Assembly (NCBI RefSeq): GCF_003026285.1
Contig: NZ_PYOD01000002.1
Span: 434,001-498,000 of the forward strand
Source of the DNA: Photobacterium profundum
GTDB taxonomy: Bacteria > Pseudomonadota > Gammaproteobacteria > Enterobacterales > Vibrionaceae
DNA length: 64,000 nucleotides
Direction of reading: 5' to 3'
Below the pieces are notes generated by a model. That model was not told the DNA's origin and did no database searches. It saw nothing but the letters and a program-made list of their open reading frames with translations. Positions within the stretch are counted from its first letter, which is position 1. Each line of letters starts with the position of its first letter. Positions 1 to 7,102 of the stretch are shown here, one piece after another. Made by a program: the position numbers and the translations under genes.

Positions 1-746
1 GGATGGCAATTATCTGGTCACTGGTTGATCCGGCGCATCCTTGGAGCTACCCCGACATATTCCCACAGGTATTGTCTTTTGGGCGTTGGATACAAGTATG
101 GCAAACCACCTCGTTACCTGAAGCACTAGCTAACAGTTATATGGTTGCTCCAGCAGTTGCGTTGCTCACTCTTACCTTGGCGATGCCGACCGCTTACGCC
201 TTCGGTCGATTAACCTTCCGCGGCAAGAAAATCGCTGAAATGGTCTCATTACTTCCAATGGTAATGCCATCCATGATTTTAGCGGTATTCTTCAGTTCTA
301 TGCTATTAGAGCTAGGGATGACCAATCCATACCTGAATATTGTGTTGGCACACACCGTATTGGCGTTGCCATATGCAATTCGTATTCTGTCGGCGGGCTT
401 TAAGGCTATTCCACAAGATTTAATTGATGCTTGCGCCGATATGGGCACAGGTAAAGTAGGCATGTTCAAACATGCATTTTTACCTATGCTGAAGCCGAGT
501 ATTTTAGCCTCATTTATTTTTTGCTTAGTGATCAGTATTGAAGAATTCAATATGGCTTATGTATTAGGCGCACCTGATTTCATCACGATTCCAACGATTC
601 TGTATTCATTTCTGGGCTATTCATTTATTCGCCCCGATGCGGCTGTAGTTTCACTGATCTTAGTGATACCTAACGTGCTTCTAATGTTGATCATCGAGCG
701 GTTGCTAAAAGGGAACTACCTGTCTCAATCCACAGGTAAAGCATAA
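1..746 (+). CDS. ABC transporter permease, PotC/PhnV type (5' end outside window)
   Basis: Inner-membrane permease of an ABC importer (binding-protein-dependent permease family). Hydrophobic segments run through the whole protein, and an EAA-type coupling loop is visible in the middle (DACADMGTGKVGMFKHAFLP), the site that docks the ATPase. The first in-frame ATG is at base 3, but the reading frame is open to the window edge and the first membrane helix of the family is missing, so the true start probably lies upstream (inference). The next gene, 23 bp downstream, encodes the periplasmic binding protein, so the two belong to one importer. The ATPase is not in view next to it and presumably precedes this gene. 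Substrate not determinable from the permease. Confidence 0.85.
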   Translation, partial: MAIIWSLVDPAHPWSYPDIFPQVLSFGRWIQVWQTTSLPEALANSYMVAPAVALLTLTLAMPTAYAFGRLTFRGKKIAEMVSLLPMVMPSMILAVFFSSMLLELGMTNPYLNIVLAHTVLALPYAIRILSAGFKAIPQDLIDACADMGTGKVGMFKHAFLPMLKPSILASFIFCLVISIEEFNMAYVLGAPDFITIPTILYSFLGYSFIRPDAAVVSLILVIPNVLLMLIIERLLKGNYLSQSTGKA

Positions 747-769
747 TTTCTAGTGTAGAGGAAATACCT

Positions 770-1882
770 ATGTCATTTAAAAAAGCAGTTTTAGGGACAG
801 CACTGACTGTACTGGCAACCACTTCATTTTCGACGCTGGCGTACGACGTTAGCACGATGAGTTGGGATGAAATCGAGGTACAAGCAAAAAAAGAAGGCAA
901 CATCACTTTTGCCGTTTGGTACTTACAACCTCAATGGCGCTCGTTTATAAAAAACTTTGAACAAGAAACAGGTATCAAAGTACGAGTTCCAGAAGGCACC
1001 TCTGATGGTAACCGTAACAAACTAATGGCTGAAAGCCGCCGTGACAAAGGTAGCATCGATGTCATGGCTATCGGTGCTAGCGATATGACCATTATCAATA
1101 ATGGCACAACACTGTTACCACTCGAGAAACTGCCAGAATATAGCAAGCTAACAACACGTAGCGAGGGGGTCGAATCTAATGGCTATGCCGTTACCTTCTG
1201 GGGAAATCAAACAGGTTTAGCGTATGATCCAACCCGTATAGATGAAAGTAAACTGCCGCAAACTTTCGAGCAAATGGAAACATTCATCAAAAACAACCCG
1301 ATGGCGTTTGGTGTTAATGACCCCAATGGCGGCGGTGCAGGACAACGCTTTATTGAATCTGCGATCCGCCATGTTTCCGGTGAATCGTCAATGGGTGAAA
1401 AAGTTGACCGTAATATCGTAAAAAGCTGGAGCAAGACTTGGGATTGGTTCCAAAACAACAAAGAAGATATGCTGATCACAGCATCTAACGCCGACAGCCT
1501 CACCCGTATCAATGACGGTGAGATCTCCATAGCACCAGCTTGGGAAGACCACCTATCCGGATTACAAAATCAAGGCGCAATCACTGATCGTATCAAGTTC
1601 TATATTCCTGAATTCGGCATGTCTGGTGGTGGTAACTTTGTTGGCGCCCCATCTAATGGACAGAACAAAGCAGCATCACTGGTATTCATTAATTGGCTGA
1701 CTTCTGCAAAAACCCAAGCTGCAATGAACAAAGCCTTTGGTATTGCTCCACAACACCCAGACTCAGACGCAAGTCACGCGATGATATCAGCGGAAATGCG
1801 ACAAAATTCAACGGAGTCTTTCAATGCAAAATACGCAGCTGAGCTAAAAAAACAATTTACTCGTAATGTATTGATGCAGTAA
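770..1882 (+). CDS. ABC transporter periplasmic substrate-binding protein (FbpA/PotD-like fold)
   Basis: 370-residue extracellular solute-binding protein. A typical Sec signal peptide (MSFKKA, hydrophobic core, cleavage near TLAYD) is followed by a mature domain starting with an EGNITFAVWY-like first strand, typical of the iron/polyamine/phosphonate/sugar-phosphate binding-protein superfamily. It follows the permease by 23 bp and precedes a phosphatase of the inositol monophosphatase family. That context resembles importers of phosphorylated solutes (AfuA-like proteins belong to the same superfamily), but this is inference from neighbours; polyamine, 2-aminoethylphosphonate or ferric substrates are not excluded. 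Start ATG has a GAGGAAA ribosome-binding site. Confidence 0.85.
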   Translation: MSFKKAVLGTALTVLATTSFSTLAYDVSTMSWDEIEVQAKKEGNITFAVWYLQPQWRSFIKNFEQETGIKVRVPEGTSDGNRNKLMAESRRDKGSIDVMAIGASDMTIINNGTTLLPLEKLPEYSKLTTRSEGVESNGYAVTFWGNQTGLAYDPTRIDESKLPQTFEQMETFIKNNPMAFGVNDPNGGGAGQRFIESAIRHVSGESSMGEKVDRNIVKSWSKTWDWFQNNKEDMLITASNADSLTRINDGEISIAPAWEDHLSGLQNQGAITDRIKFYIPEFGMSGGGNFVGAPSNGQNKAASLVFINWLTSAKTQAAMNKAFGIAPQHPDSDASHAMISAEMRQNSTESFNAKYAAELKKQFTRNVLMQ

Positions 1883-1902
1883 TAAACGACACGACAAACA
1901 CA

Positions 1903-1934
1903 AGAGTAGAGGAAGCAAAAGCTTCCTCTACTCT
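1903..1934 (+). other. perfect 14-bp hairpin between binding protein and phosphatase genes
   Basis: AGAGTAGAGGAAGC, an AAAA loop, then its exact reverse complement. It is followed by TATATA rather than a T-run, so it looks more like an mRNA-stabilising or partial-terminating intercistronic hairpin than a full terminator. It would favour expression of the upstream binding protein over the downstream enzyme. Confidence 0.7.
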
Positions 1935-1953
1935 TATATATCAAGGAAAAATA

Positions 1954-2775
1954 ATGATCAGCCAATTTGTACTTGCCGAACTTATTAAGATTGTACGTGA
2001 TGTAGCCCAAACTGAAATCATGCCACGATTTCGTAACCTCAGTAACGATGCTATTTCAGCCAAAGATTTTCACAGCGATTTAGTCACGATTGCCGACCAA
2101 CAAGCCGAAGTCAAAATAACAGAAAGAGTCTCTCGACTTCTACCTGGTGCACTGATTATCGGTGAAGAAGCTGTTTCAGCCACCCCACAGTTGCTAGACA
2201 AATTAGCCACCGCAGAATTAGCCGTCATCATCGATCCTGTCGATGGCACATGGAATTTTGCCAATAATCTACCTGTTTTTGGCGTTATTCTTGCCGTTGT
2301 TATCAATGGTAATACCCAATTTGGCATGCTTTACGATCCTATGTCGGATGATTGGGTAATGGCAGAGCGTGGTAAAGGGGCCTTTTACCAACGTCCGGAT
2401 GGATTCAGTCAACAACTCACCATCACAGCTGAAGCCGACTTCAATAAAATGACTGGATGTTTATCTTTATCAATGTTTGATGAAAACTTACGTCAACACG
2501 TTGCTAATCAAACTATTCACTTTGAACGCATCATGTCACTCGGTTGCTCATGTTTTGAATACCGCTTACTCGCCACCAGTAGCTTTTCCTTCGTACTGAC
2601 CCCATCACTCAAACCTTGGGATCACGCAGCAGGACATCTTATTCATCAAGAAGCTGGAGGCTACTCTGCGCTAATGGATGGTCGTGTTTATCAACCCACT
2701 ATTTATACCGGCAACCTTCTTCTTGCCCCAAACAAGCAAGTCTGGGAAAAACTTCATCAATATCTGTCGGAATGA
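1954..2775 (+). CDS. inositol monophosphatase family phosphatase
   Basis: 273-residue Mg-dependent phosphatase of the IMPase/SuhB/CysQ superfamily. The signature motifs are present: GEE at residues 70-72, the metal-binding DPVDGT at 94-99 followed by WNF, and the C-terminal WDHAAG motif near 222-227. Length fits the family. ATG start preceded by AAGGA. It lies 71 bp after the binding-protein gene with a hairpin between, so it probably belongs to the transport operon. The pairing suggests that the imported or internally formed solute is a phosphomonoester (inositol phosphate, sugar phosphate or histidinol phosphate cannot be distinguished by eye). It is not the housekeeping suhB by context. 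Confidence 0.88.
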   Translation: MISQFVLAELIKIVRDVAQTEIMPRFRNLSNDAISAKDFHSDLVTIADQQAEVKITERVSRLLPGALIIGEEAVSATPQLLDKLATAELAVIIDPVDGTWNFANNLPVFGVILAVVINGNTQFGMLYDPMSDDWVMAERGKGAFYQRPDGFSQQLTITAEADFNKMTGCLSLSMFDENLRQHVANQTIHFERIMSLGCSCFEYRLLATSSFSFVLTPSLKPWDHAAGHLIHQEAGGYSALMDGRVYQPTIYTGNLLLAPNKQVWEKLHQYLSE

Positions 2776-2805
2776 AAGTAAAAACATTCAACAATACAGT
2801 AAAAC

Positions 2806-3249
2806 TTACATTAGCGGCTCTGATGCCCAGAACGCTGATGTCAAAGTCGATGCATCAAGCTGACATACTAAATCACGTAAAATCTTAGGATATAATTGAT
2901 GCATCTCGAGATCTTGAATGGGTACCCACAAGTATTCGAGGTGAGCTTCATTGCTTTGAATAGGGTCCGAACGGGATAGCGACGAGCAATTCAGTTCAAA
3001 CAACATGCAGGATTCTACGTTAATTGTGCCCTTAGCATCCCATTGATTCTCCACTGCTCCAATAAAACGACCAGCTTTAACTGACAAACAAGCTTCTTCC
3101 ATCAACTCACGCTCCAATGCTATTGGTGCTGGTTCTGCGTGATCGATATGTCCACCAGGCAGAAACGTTTTATCATCGCTAATCACGCGAACAAGCAGCA
3201 CATGCCCATCACTGATCAAAATGCCACGAGCTGTATAATGAAAAGTCAT
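2806..3249 (-). CDS. Nudix hydrolase
   Basis: 147-residue Nudix-family pyrophosphohydrolase. The Nudix box is complete: G33, five residues, E39, seven residues, REL, then EEA at 51-53, which ligates Mg2+ for hydrolysis of nucleoside diphosphate-X compounds. Substrate unknown. It is convergent with the phosphatase gene (31 bp apart). No neighbour suggests its role. Confidence 0.85.
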   Translation of the reverse strand: MTFHYTARGILISDGHVLLVRVISDDKTFLPGGHIDHAEPAPIALERELMEEACLSVKAGRFIGAVENQWDAKGTINVESCMLFELNCSSLSRSDPIQSNEAHLEYLWVPIQDLEMHQLYPKILRDLVCQLDASTLTSAFWASEPLM

Positions 3250-3353
3250 TGCTACCCTTATATAAATGCTGTGGTGGCAGATTCTACCGGCTTTTCTAAT
3301 GAATAGTAGAGCGCCTTAGGATTAACCTTCCTTTGGCACAAACTCCAGACGTA

Positions 3354-3383
3354 AAGAAGCCGCTAACAATGTAGCGGCTTCTT
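3354..3383 (-). terminator. rho-independent terminator, distal, tRNA-Ser copy 1
   Basis: Stem AAGAAGCCGCTA / TAGCGGCTTCTT around a 6-nt loop. Minus-strand read-out from the tRNA would end here. The same hairpin recurs at 45041 and 59230. Confidence 0.7.
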
Positions 3384-3389
3384 TGAATA

Positions 3390-3432
3390 TGGTGGAATGT
3401 TCAGGGTGAGGTGGATTTGGAACAAACCCCTC
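3390..3432 (-). pseudogene. decayed tRNA-Ser 3' end (tandem copy remnant)
   Basis: On the minus strand it reads GTTCCAAATCC ... CATTCCACCA, a degenerate version of the T-arm and CCA end of the intact tRNA-Ser 100 bp away (GGTTCAAATCC ... CTCCGCCA). It has no recognisable 5' half. The absence of the whole segment in the 59 kb copy fits loss of one unit from a former tandem array (inference). Confidence 0.4.
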
Positions 3433-3452
3433 TTGCCACATGCGCTAGACGC

Positions 3453-3483
3453 AAAAAGGGCGCTGATAAATCAGCGCCCTTTT
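3453..3483 (-). terminator. rho-independent terminator directly after tRNA-Ser copy 1
   Basis: AAAAGGGCGCTGA, TAAA/TTTA loop, TCAGCGCCCTTT. On the minus strand the GC-rich stem is followed by TTTTTG, starting 8 nt after the tRNA CCA. Confidence 0.8.
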
Positions 3484-3490
3484 CTAAATG

Positions 3491-3581
3491 TGGCGGAGAG
3501 ATAGGGATTTGAACCCTAGAAGGGCTATAAACCCTTGCCGGTTTTCAAGACCGGTGCTTTCGACCACTCAGCCATCTCTCC
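3491..3581 (-). tRNA. tRNA-Ser (anticodon UGA), copy 1
   Basis: 91-nt class II tRNA with encoded CCA. Acceptor GGAGAGA pairs with TCTCTCC, discriminator G. The anticodon stem CCGGT/ACCGG encloses loop CTTGAAA with anticodon TGA. There is a long variable arm and a T-arm with GGTTCAAATCCC. Reads UCA/UCG-type serine codons. The 45 kb and 59 kb copies appear identical over the whole gene. Confidence 0.97.
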
Positions 3582-3591
3582 TACGCGGTGA

Positions 3592-3620
3592 ATAATACGT
3601 ATAAGAGCTGAGGCTGTAAA
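3592..3620 (-). promoter_or_regulatory. promoter of tRNA-Ser copy 1
   Basis: Minus strand: -35 TTTACA, 17-bp spacer, -10 TATTAT, then a GC-rich discriminator (CACCGCG) just before the tRNA 5' end. The GC-rich discriminator is typical of stringently controlled stable-RNA promoters. Confidence 0.75.
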
Positions 3621-3967
3621 CCCCTAAATAGTCAATTGCTTGTGAATTAAACAATCACAATAAAAAAACCAATCAACTGCTTTAAAAACAATCAGTTCGA
3701 GCAGTTTGATTGCTGATATTTAAGCTTAGAATATACGATTAAAGCCGGTTGCATAATGGATGAATAAGCGAGAAAGAAAACTTGATCTAAAACCGTGTTT
3801 TTTACTGAGCATGAACGATCGAAGATACGCTCAAAAGCACCTTAGAAATAGTAAATTTTAGTGTTATTTTCACAAATACGAATTAGATCACAAACTCAAT
3901 ATTATGAGCTTAACGCATGCATTTTCATTTGATACACATATGTTGAATCCAACGCAGGGTTTCTTTC
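3621..3967. other. AT-rich gap between tRNA-Ser and the 65-aa gene
   Basis: No open frame, RNA gene or strong hairpin seen. It must contain the promoter of the small gene at 3978; no convincing -35/-10 pair could be singled out. Confidence 0.4.
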
Positions 3968-3977
3968 GGAGGTAATT

Positions 3978-4175
3978 GTGTCTATCAATTCTATCGACCA
4001 CACAGAGATATCAGATGTATCTTCTAAGTGGGATTACAAAGATGAAACAGCTTCAAATCTTGCCTCAAAAAAGAAGCAGCAAGCTGAAGCAAGAAGACGT
4101 ATCGAAGCATTAAAAGATATTCGAGAGAGCGGTTTAAGTATTGAAGAAGCTAGAGAACTAGGGCTTCTCCATTAA
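3978..4175 (+). CDS. small charged protein of unknown function
   Basis: 65 residues, GTG start chosen because a perfect GGAGG lies 5 nt upstream. The sequence is hydrophilic with no membrane segment. A lysine/arginine-rich helix (KKKQQAEARRRIEALKDIRE) fills the C-terminal half, ending in EEARELGLLH. It looks like the small conserved Gammaproteobacterial proteins with an ARRRIE helix, but I do not recognise it with certainty. It is followed by a terminator at 4212 shared with the convergent regulator gene. Confidence 0.75.
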   Translation: MSINSIDHTEISDVSSKWDYKDETASNLASKKKQQAEARRRIEALKDIRESGLSIEEARELGLLH

Positions 4176-4211
4176 GTCACTTCTATCCCCTATTTCATTC
4201 AATCATGAACT

Positions 4212-4231
4212 AAAGCGCCATACGGCGCTTT
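4212..4231. terminator. bidirectional terminator
   Basis: AAAGCGCC-ATAC-GGCGCTTT, a perfect stem between two converging genes, with short T/A tracts on the outside. Confidence 0.75.
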
Positions 4232-4238
4232 GGTTATG

Positions 4239-5822
4239 TTAATGACTTTTAACCCATAGTTTTGAAAAATCACACCAACCAACATTGTTCACCCGTATAC
4301 CTTGAATTTTTAGTGGTGCAGTTAATTTAAAACTTTCTTGCCTTATCACCGTTAAGATTCGATCATCAGATAACCAAGTCAGTATCGACCGTAATACACC
4401 TTCAGCTTGCTGTTTGTCTTGTGTCGCTTGTGCCTGATGAAGTAATGCCAATAATTTTTGATATAGCGGCTGTGATAAAATTTGTGACCACAAACTGTAG
4501 GTATAAAAAAATGCCAATAAACTGGTTAGGCTACAACCCTCAATCCGAATTCCCCCTAAACTGATATCAGCCTCTTTTTGTTGTTCACCAAAAGACACAC
4601 AAGTAGAAGTAACATGCTGATGATTGGCTAATGCTTGATTCAATAACTGCGCATAGTAGCGACACTCATTATTATCATCGTAACTAAAGGTGATTGGGTA
4701 ATAAATCTCGCCGAGAATAAGCCGCTTTTCTAGAAGAACATCGATAATAGCCTTGCTAACTACTCTCTCTCTCAACTGTGGGTTTTTAATCATCATATAA
4801 AAATAACCAACATCGTTACATGTCGTTATATAAGTTTGCTCAGGCTGATCCAAAAAAAATGAACCTTCACTACACAATTTATCTTTCGCCCAGTCAGGAT
4901 GTATCCATAATTCAATATTCTCAATTAGGGCACTCTTCCCAGAATAATAGTTGTTTCTTTTTAATCGAAATAATCGAGATGATGCAATATCAATCATAAA
5001 AGAACCAGACCCAATGGGTGCTTCAGGGTTGATAATAAGGCGACCATACTGGCTTGGCATTATTGATGCCTCAGAACGCCCTAATAATGCAGCAAGATGC
5101 CAATCAGGTCTTGATAGAGAGACTCGAATAGATTCCGGTGACAACACATCAATACTTTCAATATGCTCGTATAAGGAACGCCAATAGGGATTATTAATTA
5201 ACACCTGTAAGCTAATAACAATATCATCAACTTTCATTGGAGTTTGATCTTGGTATTGCACCCCTGACTGTAAATAAAATGTCCAATTCATCCCTTCTTC
5301 ATCACTTTCCCAGTGGTGGGCAAGCGATGGCTTTATTTCACCAAAATCATCTTCTGTTAGACGCTGGAAAACATGCAATATTAAATGCCGTTCAGTTCTA
5401 TCAAAGGCATAATGTGGGTGCAGTGTTTTTATTTCTCGATGAAAAGGAATACGAATCGCTTGGCTGTTATGTTGGGTCGATGAAATCAGGTATTTCTTAA
5501 GTTCAGACGATACATGCCGATCATTAAAGCCTGCTAGTTTAAATACTGACTCATGCTTTCCCGCTTCTAAGGCATCCTCCATCATTTGATAACAGGCATT
5601 GATGGGCTCTTGATTACACACTAATAATGAACGCTTCCCTCGCCCAGGTTCTGGTTGCCACACTAGCCATTCTAGTACCGACATTTGTTGCAACAAGGTA
5701 CGCGCATGCCGGGAAGTGCACCCTAACGCAGCAGCAACATCAGCAAGTGTGGTTTCTGATTCACCGGGTCCAAAGTATTTAAATAACAGCTCATAGGTTT
5801 CTAGCTTCTTTTTATTGTTCAT
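4239..5822 (-). CDS. SgrR-family transcriptional regulator (HTH plus solute-binding domain)
   Basis: 527 residues. The N-terminal ~110 residues form an SgrR-type winged helix (DVAAALGCTSRHARTLLQQM is the recognition region). From ~165 on it resembles the SBP_bac_5 oligopeptide/nickel-type binding domain used here as a cytoplasmic ligand sensor. E. coli SgrR (551 aa) senses glucose-phosphate stress and activates sgrS; whether this homologue does the same is unknown, as no sgrS-like RNA was identified here. It overlaps by 11 nt the small gene upstream (5812-6006), suggesting translational coupling. Confidence 0.85.
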   Translation of the reverse strand: MNNKKKLETYELLFKYFGPGESETTLADVAAALGCTSRHARTLLQQMSVLEWLVWQPEPGRGKRSLLVCNQEPINACYQMMEDALEAGKHESVFKLAGFNDRHVSSELKKYLISSTQHNSQAIRIPFHREIKTLHPHYAFDRTERHLILHVFQRLTEDDFGEIKPSLAHHWESDEEGMNWTFYLQSGVQYQDQTPMKVDDIVISLQVLINNPYWRSLYEHIESIDVLSPESIRVSLSRPDWHLAALLGRSEASIMPSQYGRLIINPEAPIGSGSFMIDIASSRLFRLKRNNYYSGKSALIENIELWIHPDWAKDKLCSEGSFFLDQPEQTYITTCNDVGYFYMMIKNPQLRERVVSKAIIDVLLEKRLILGEIYYPITFSYDDNNECRYYAQLLNQALANHQHVTSTCVSFGEQQKEADISLGGIRIEGCSLTSLLAFFYTYSLWSQILSQPLYQKLLALLHQAQATQDKQQAEGVLRSILTWLSDDRILTVIRQESFKLTAPLKIQGIRVNNVGWCDFSKLWVKSH

Positions 5823-6006
5823 TTTTTTCTCTATGTAGTCGCTCTAACTCTGCCAGAGATAATGGTTTTCGCCGAATATCATAAATCTGTTCAAGACGAT
5901 CCATTCTTTCTTCTAACGACATGTGAACGATTTTTGCGAGCAAACCGTTTTGTATTTCATCACACGCTGTTGCTTTAAAAAATACCGCTAAATGATGTCT
6001 CAACAT
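5812..6006 (-). CDS. small protein encoded upstream of and overlapping the SgrR-type gene
   Basis: 64 residues, no signal or membrane segment. The C-terminal half is strongly charged and helical (MSLEERMDRLEQIYDIRRKP, then LAELERLHREKNEQ). A shorter start at the internal MSLEER is possible; the 6006 ATG has AAGAGG 13 nt upstream, slightly far. The 11-nt overlap with the regulator start and its codon quality support a real coupled gene. Function unknown; a partner of the regulator is a guess. Confidence 0.55.
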   Translation of the reverse strand: MLRHHLAVFFKATACDEIQNGLLAKIVHMSLEERMDRLEQIYDIRRKPLSLAELERLHREKNEQ

Positions 6007-6384
6007 AATAGTTACTTACCTCTTCAGAACAATGAGGTAACTGTAACGGTAGCTGATATAAGGAAACAGAGAACAAATTTTCCAACTGTTCCTCTTTTTA
6101 GCCTAAACACGGAGGTGACGCACATTAAAGTTACCACCGTATTCCCGTATAAATCTCAACTTACTTTTTTCTTAACCGTACCACTAGAGCCCAAACACCT
6201 ATGCGCAACTCATAGATAAGGCCAATTGAATTAATAAGCATAGTCGTCTTTTTTTTCTGGGCGCAAGCCTGTAAATTACAGATATATACATGAGTTACCT
6301 TCATAGGCTGAATATAGAGCCTATGAAGACAACCTAGATAAAAATAATTCTAATAAGTAAACAGCCAGAAAACGGATAATAATT
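6007..6384. other. divergent intergenic region between the small gene and trxC
   Basis: AT-rich promoter region for two divergent genes. The only clear structure is the inverted repeat at 6300-6327, listed separately. Confidence 0.4.
6300..6327. promoter_or_regulatory. 10-bp inverted repeat upstream of trxC
   Basis: TTCATAGGCT-gaatatag-AGCCTATGAA, perfect arms, 58 bp before the trxC ATG. No T-run follows, so it is an operator or leader-hairpin candidate rather than a terminator. The binding protein is unknown. Confidence 0.45.
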
Positions 6385-6825
6385 ATGAATACAATGACAA
6401 CACGTTGCCCACACTGTAAAGCGATGAATCGCATACCAACAGAGCGCCTTGAAGACACAGCAGCATGTGGTTCGTGCAAAGAGAAGCTATTAGATGGAAA
6501 GCCAATTGAAGGCACGACAAGCAACTTTTTATCGTTAATCCAGAGTGACACACCTGTTGTTGTCGATTTTTGGGCACCATGGTGTAACCCTTGTGTGGGC
6601 TTCGCACCCATTTTTGAAGATGTTGCTGCAGAGCGCTCTGGTAACGCTCGCTTTGTAAAAATTGATACTGAAACACAACAGGAACTTGCAGCCCAATATC
6701 GTATTCGTAGTATTCCAACCATTATGGTCTTCAAAAATGGTCAACTACTGAATAATTTGAACGGTGCGTTACCAAAATCGCAGTTTGATCAATGGCTTAA
6801 TGAAACACTTGAACAAGCAAAATAA
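6385..6825 (+). CDS. trxC: thioredoxin 2 (TrxC)
   Basis: 146-residue cytoplasmic thiol-disulfide reductant. The N-terminal zinc-binding pairs C8-x2-C11 and C28-x2-C31 distinguish TrxC from TrxA. The thioredoxin domain follows, with active site WCNPC at 66-70 and the cis-Pro loop in RSIPTIMVF. The usual WCGPC glycine is replaced by Asn. Single-gene unit with a possible operator upstream. In E. coli trxC belongs to the OxyR regulon; no OxyR site was verified here. Confidence 0.95.
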   Translation: MNTMTTRCPHCKAMNRIPTERLEDTAACGSCKEKLLDGKPIEGTTSNFLSLIQSDTPVVVDFWAPWCNPCVGFAPIFEDVAAERSGNARFVKIDTETQQELAAQYRIRSIPTIMVFKNGQLLNNLNGALPKSQFDQWLNETLEQAK

Positions 6826-7028
6826 CACAGACTAAGGCATCTATTACCCAAGCTGATTTTTTATATCTCGTCACGATGCTTCTGTAAGGGAGTGTCGGGC
6901 TGAAAAATGGATAGTGATGTGGTTACAATGAGTGAAATGCGGCCATAATCATAACTCATGGAGTGACTTTTCGATAAAGCCCAGTTAGTCATATGGTTAA
7001 TCTATTGGTTTTAATAAGCAGGAAAGGA

Positions 7029-7066
7029 CATCCAAAAGACCAAAGCGTACTTTGACTTTATGGATG
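7029..7066. other. long imperfect hairpin downstream of trxC and the triple-RidA gene
   Basis: CATCCAAAAG...CAAAG-CGTA-CTTTG...CTTTATGGATG folds into a stem of two to three helices separated by bulges. It lies in the convergent gap between trxC and the RidA gene and probably acts in transcript ending. No strong T-run. Confidence 0.45.
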
Positions 7067-7102
7067 CCCCGACCGACTTTATGTCTCGAAGACAAATGCC
7101 TG

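Larger units (their letters stand above)
3333..3490 (-). repeat. 3' flank of tRNA-Ser copy 1 (dispersed repeat, partial)
   Basis: This region downstream of the tRNA shares its hairpins and spacer with the 45 kb copy, and the ACTCCAGACGTAAA/GCCGCTAACAATGTAGCGGC core with the copies at 33 kb and 59 kb. It carries two terminator hairpins and a decayed tRNA 3' end between them. The leftmost part of the repeat seen at 33, 45 and 59 kb (TCGCTTCGCTCAGGTGAACC) is missing here. Confidence 0.7.
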
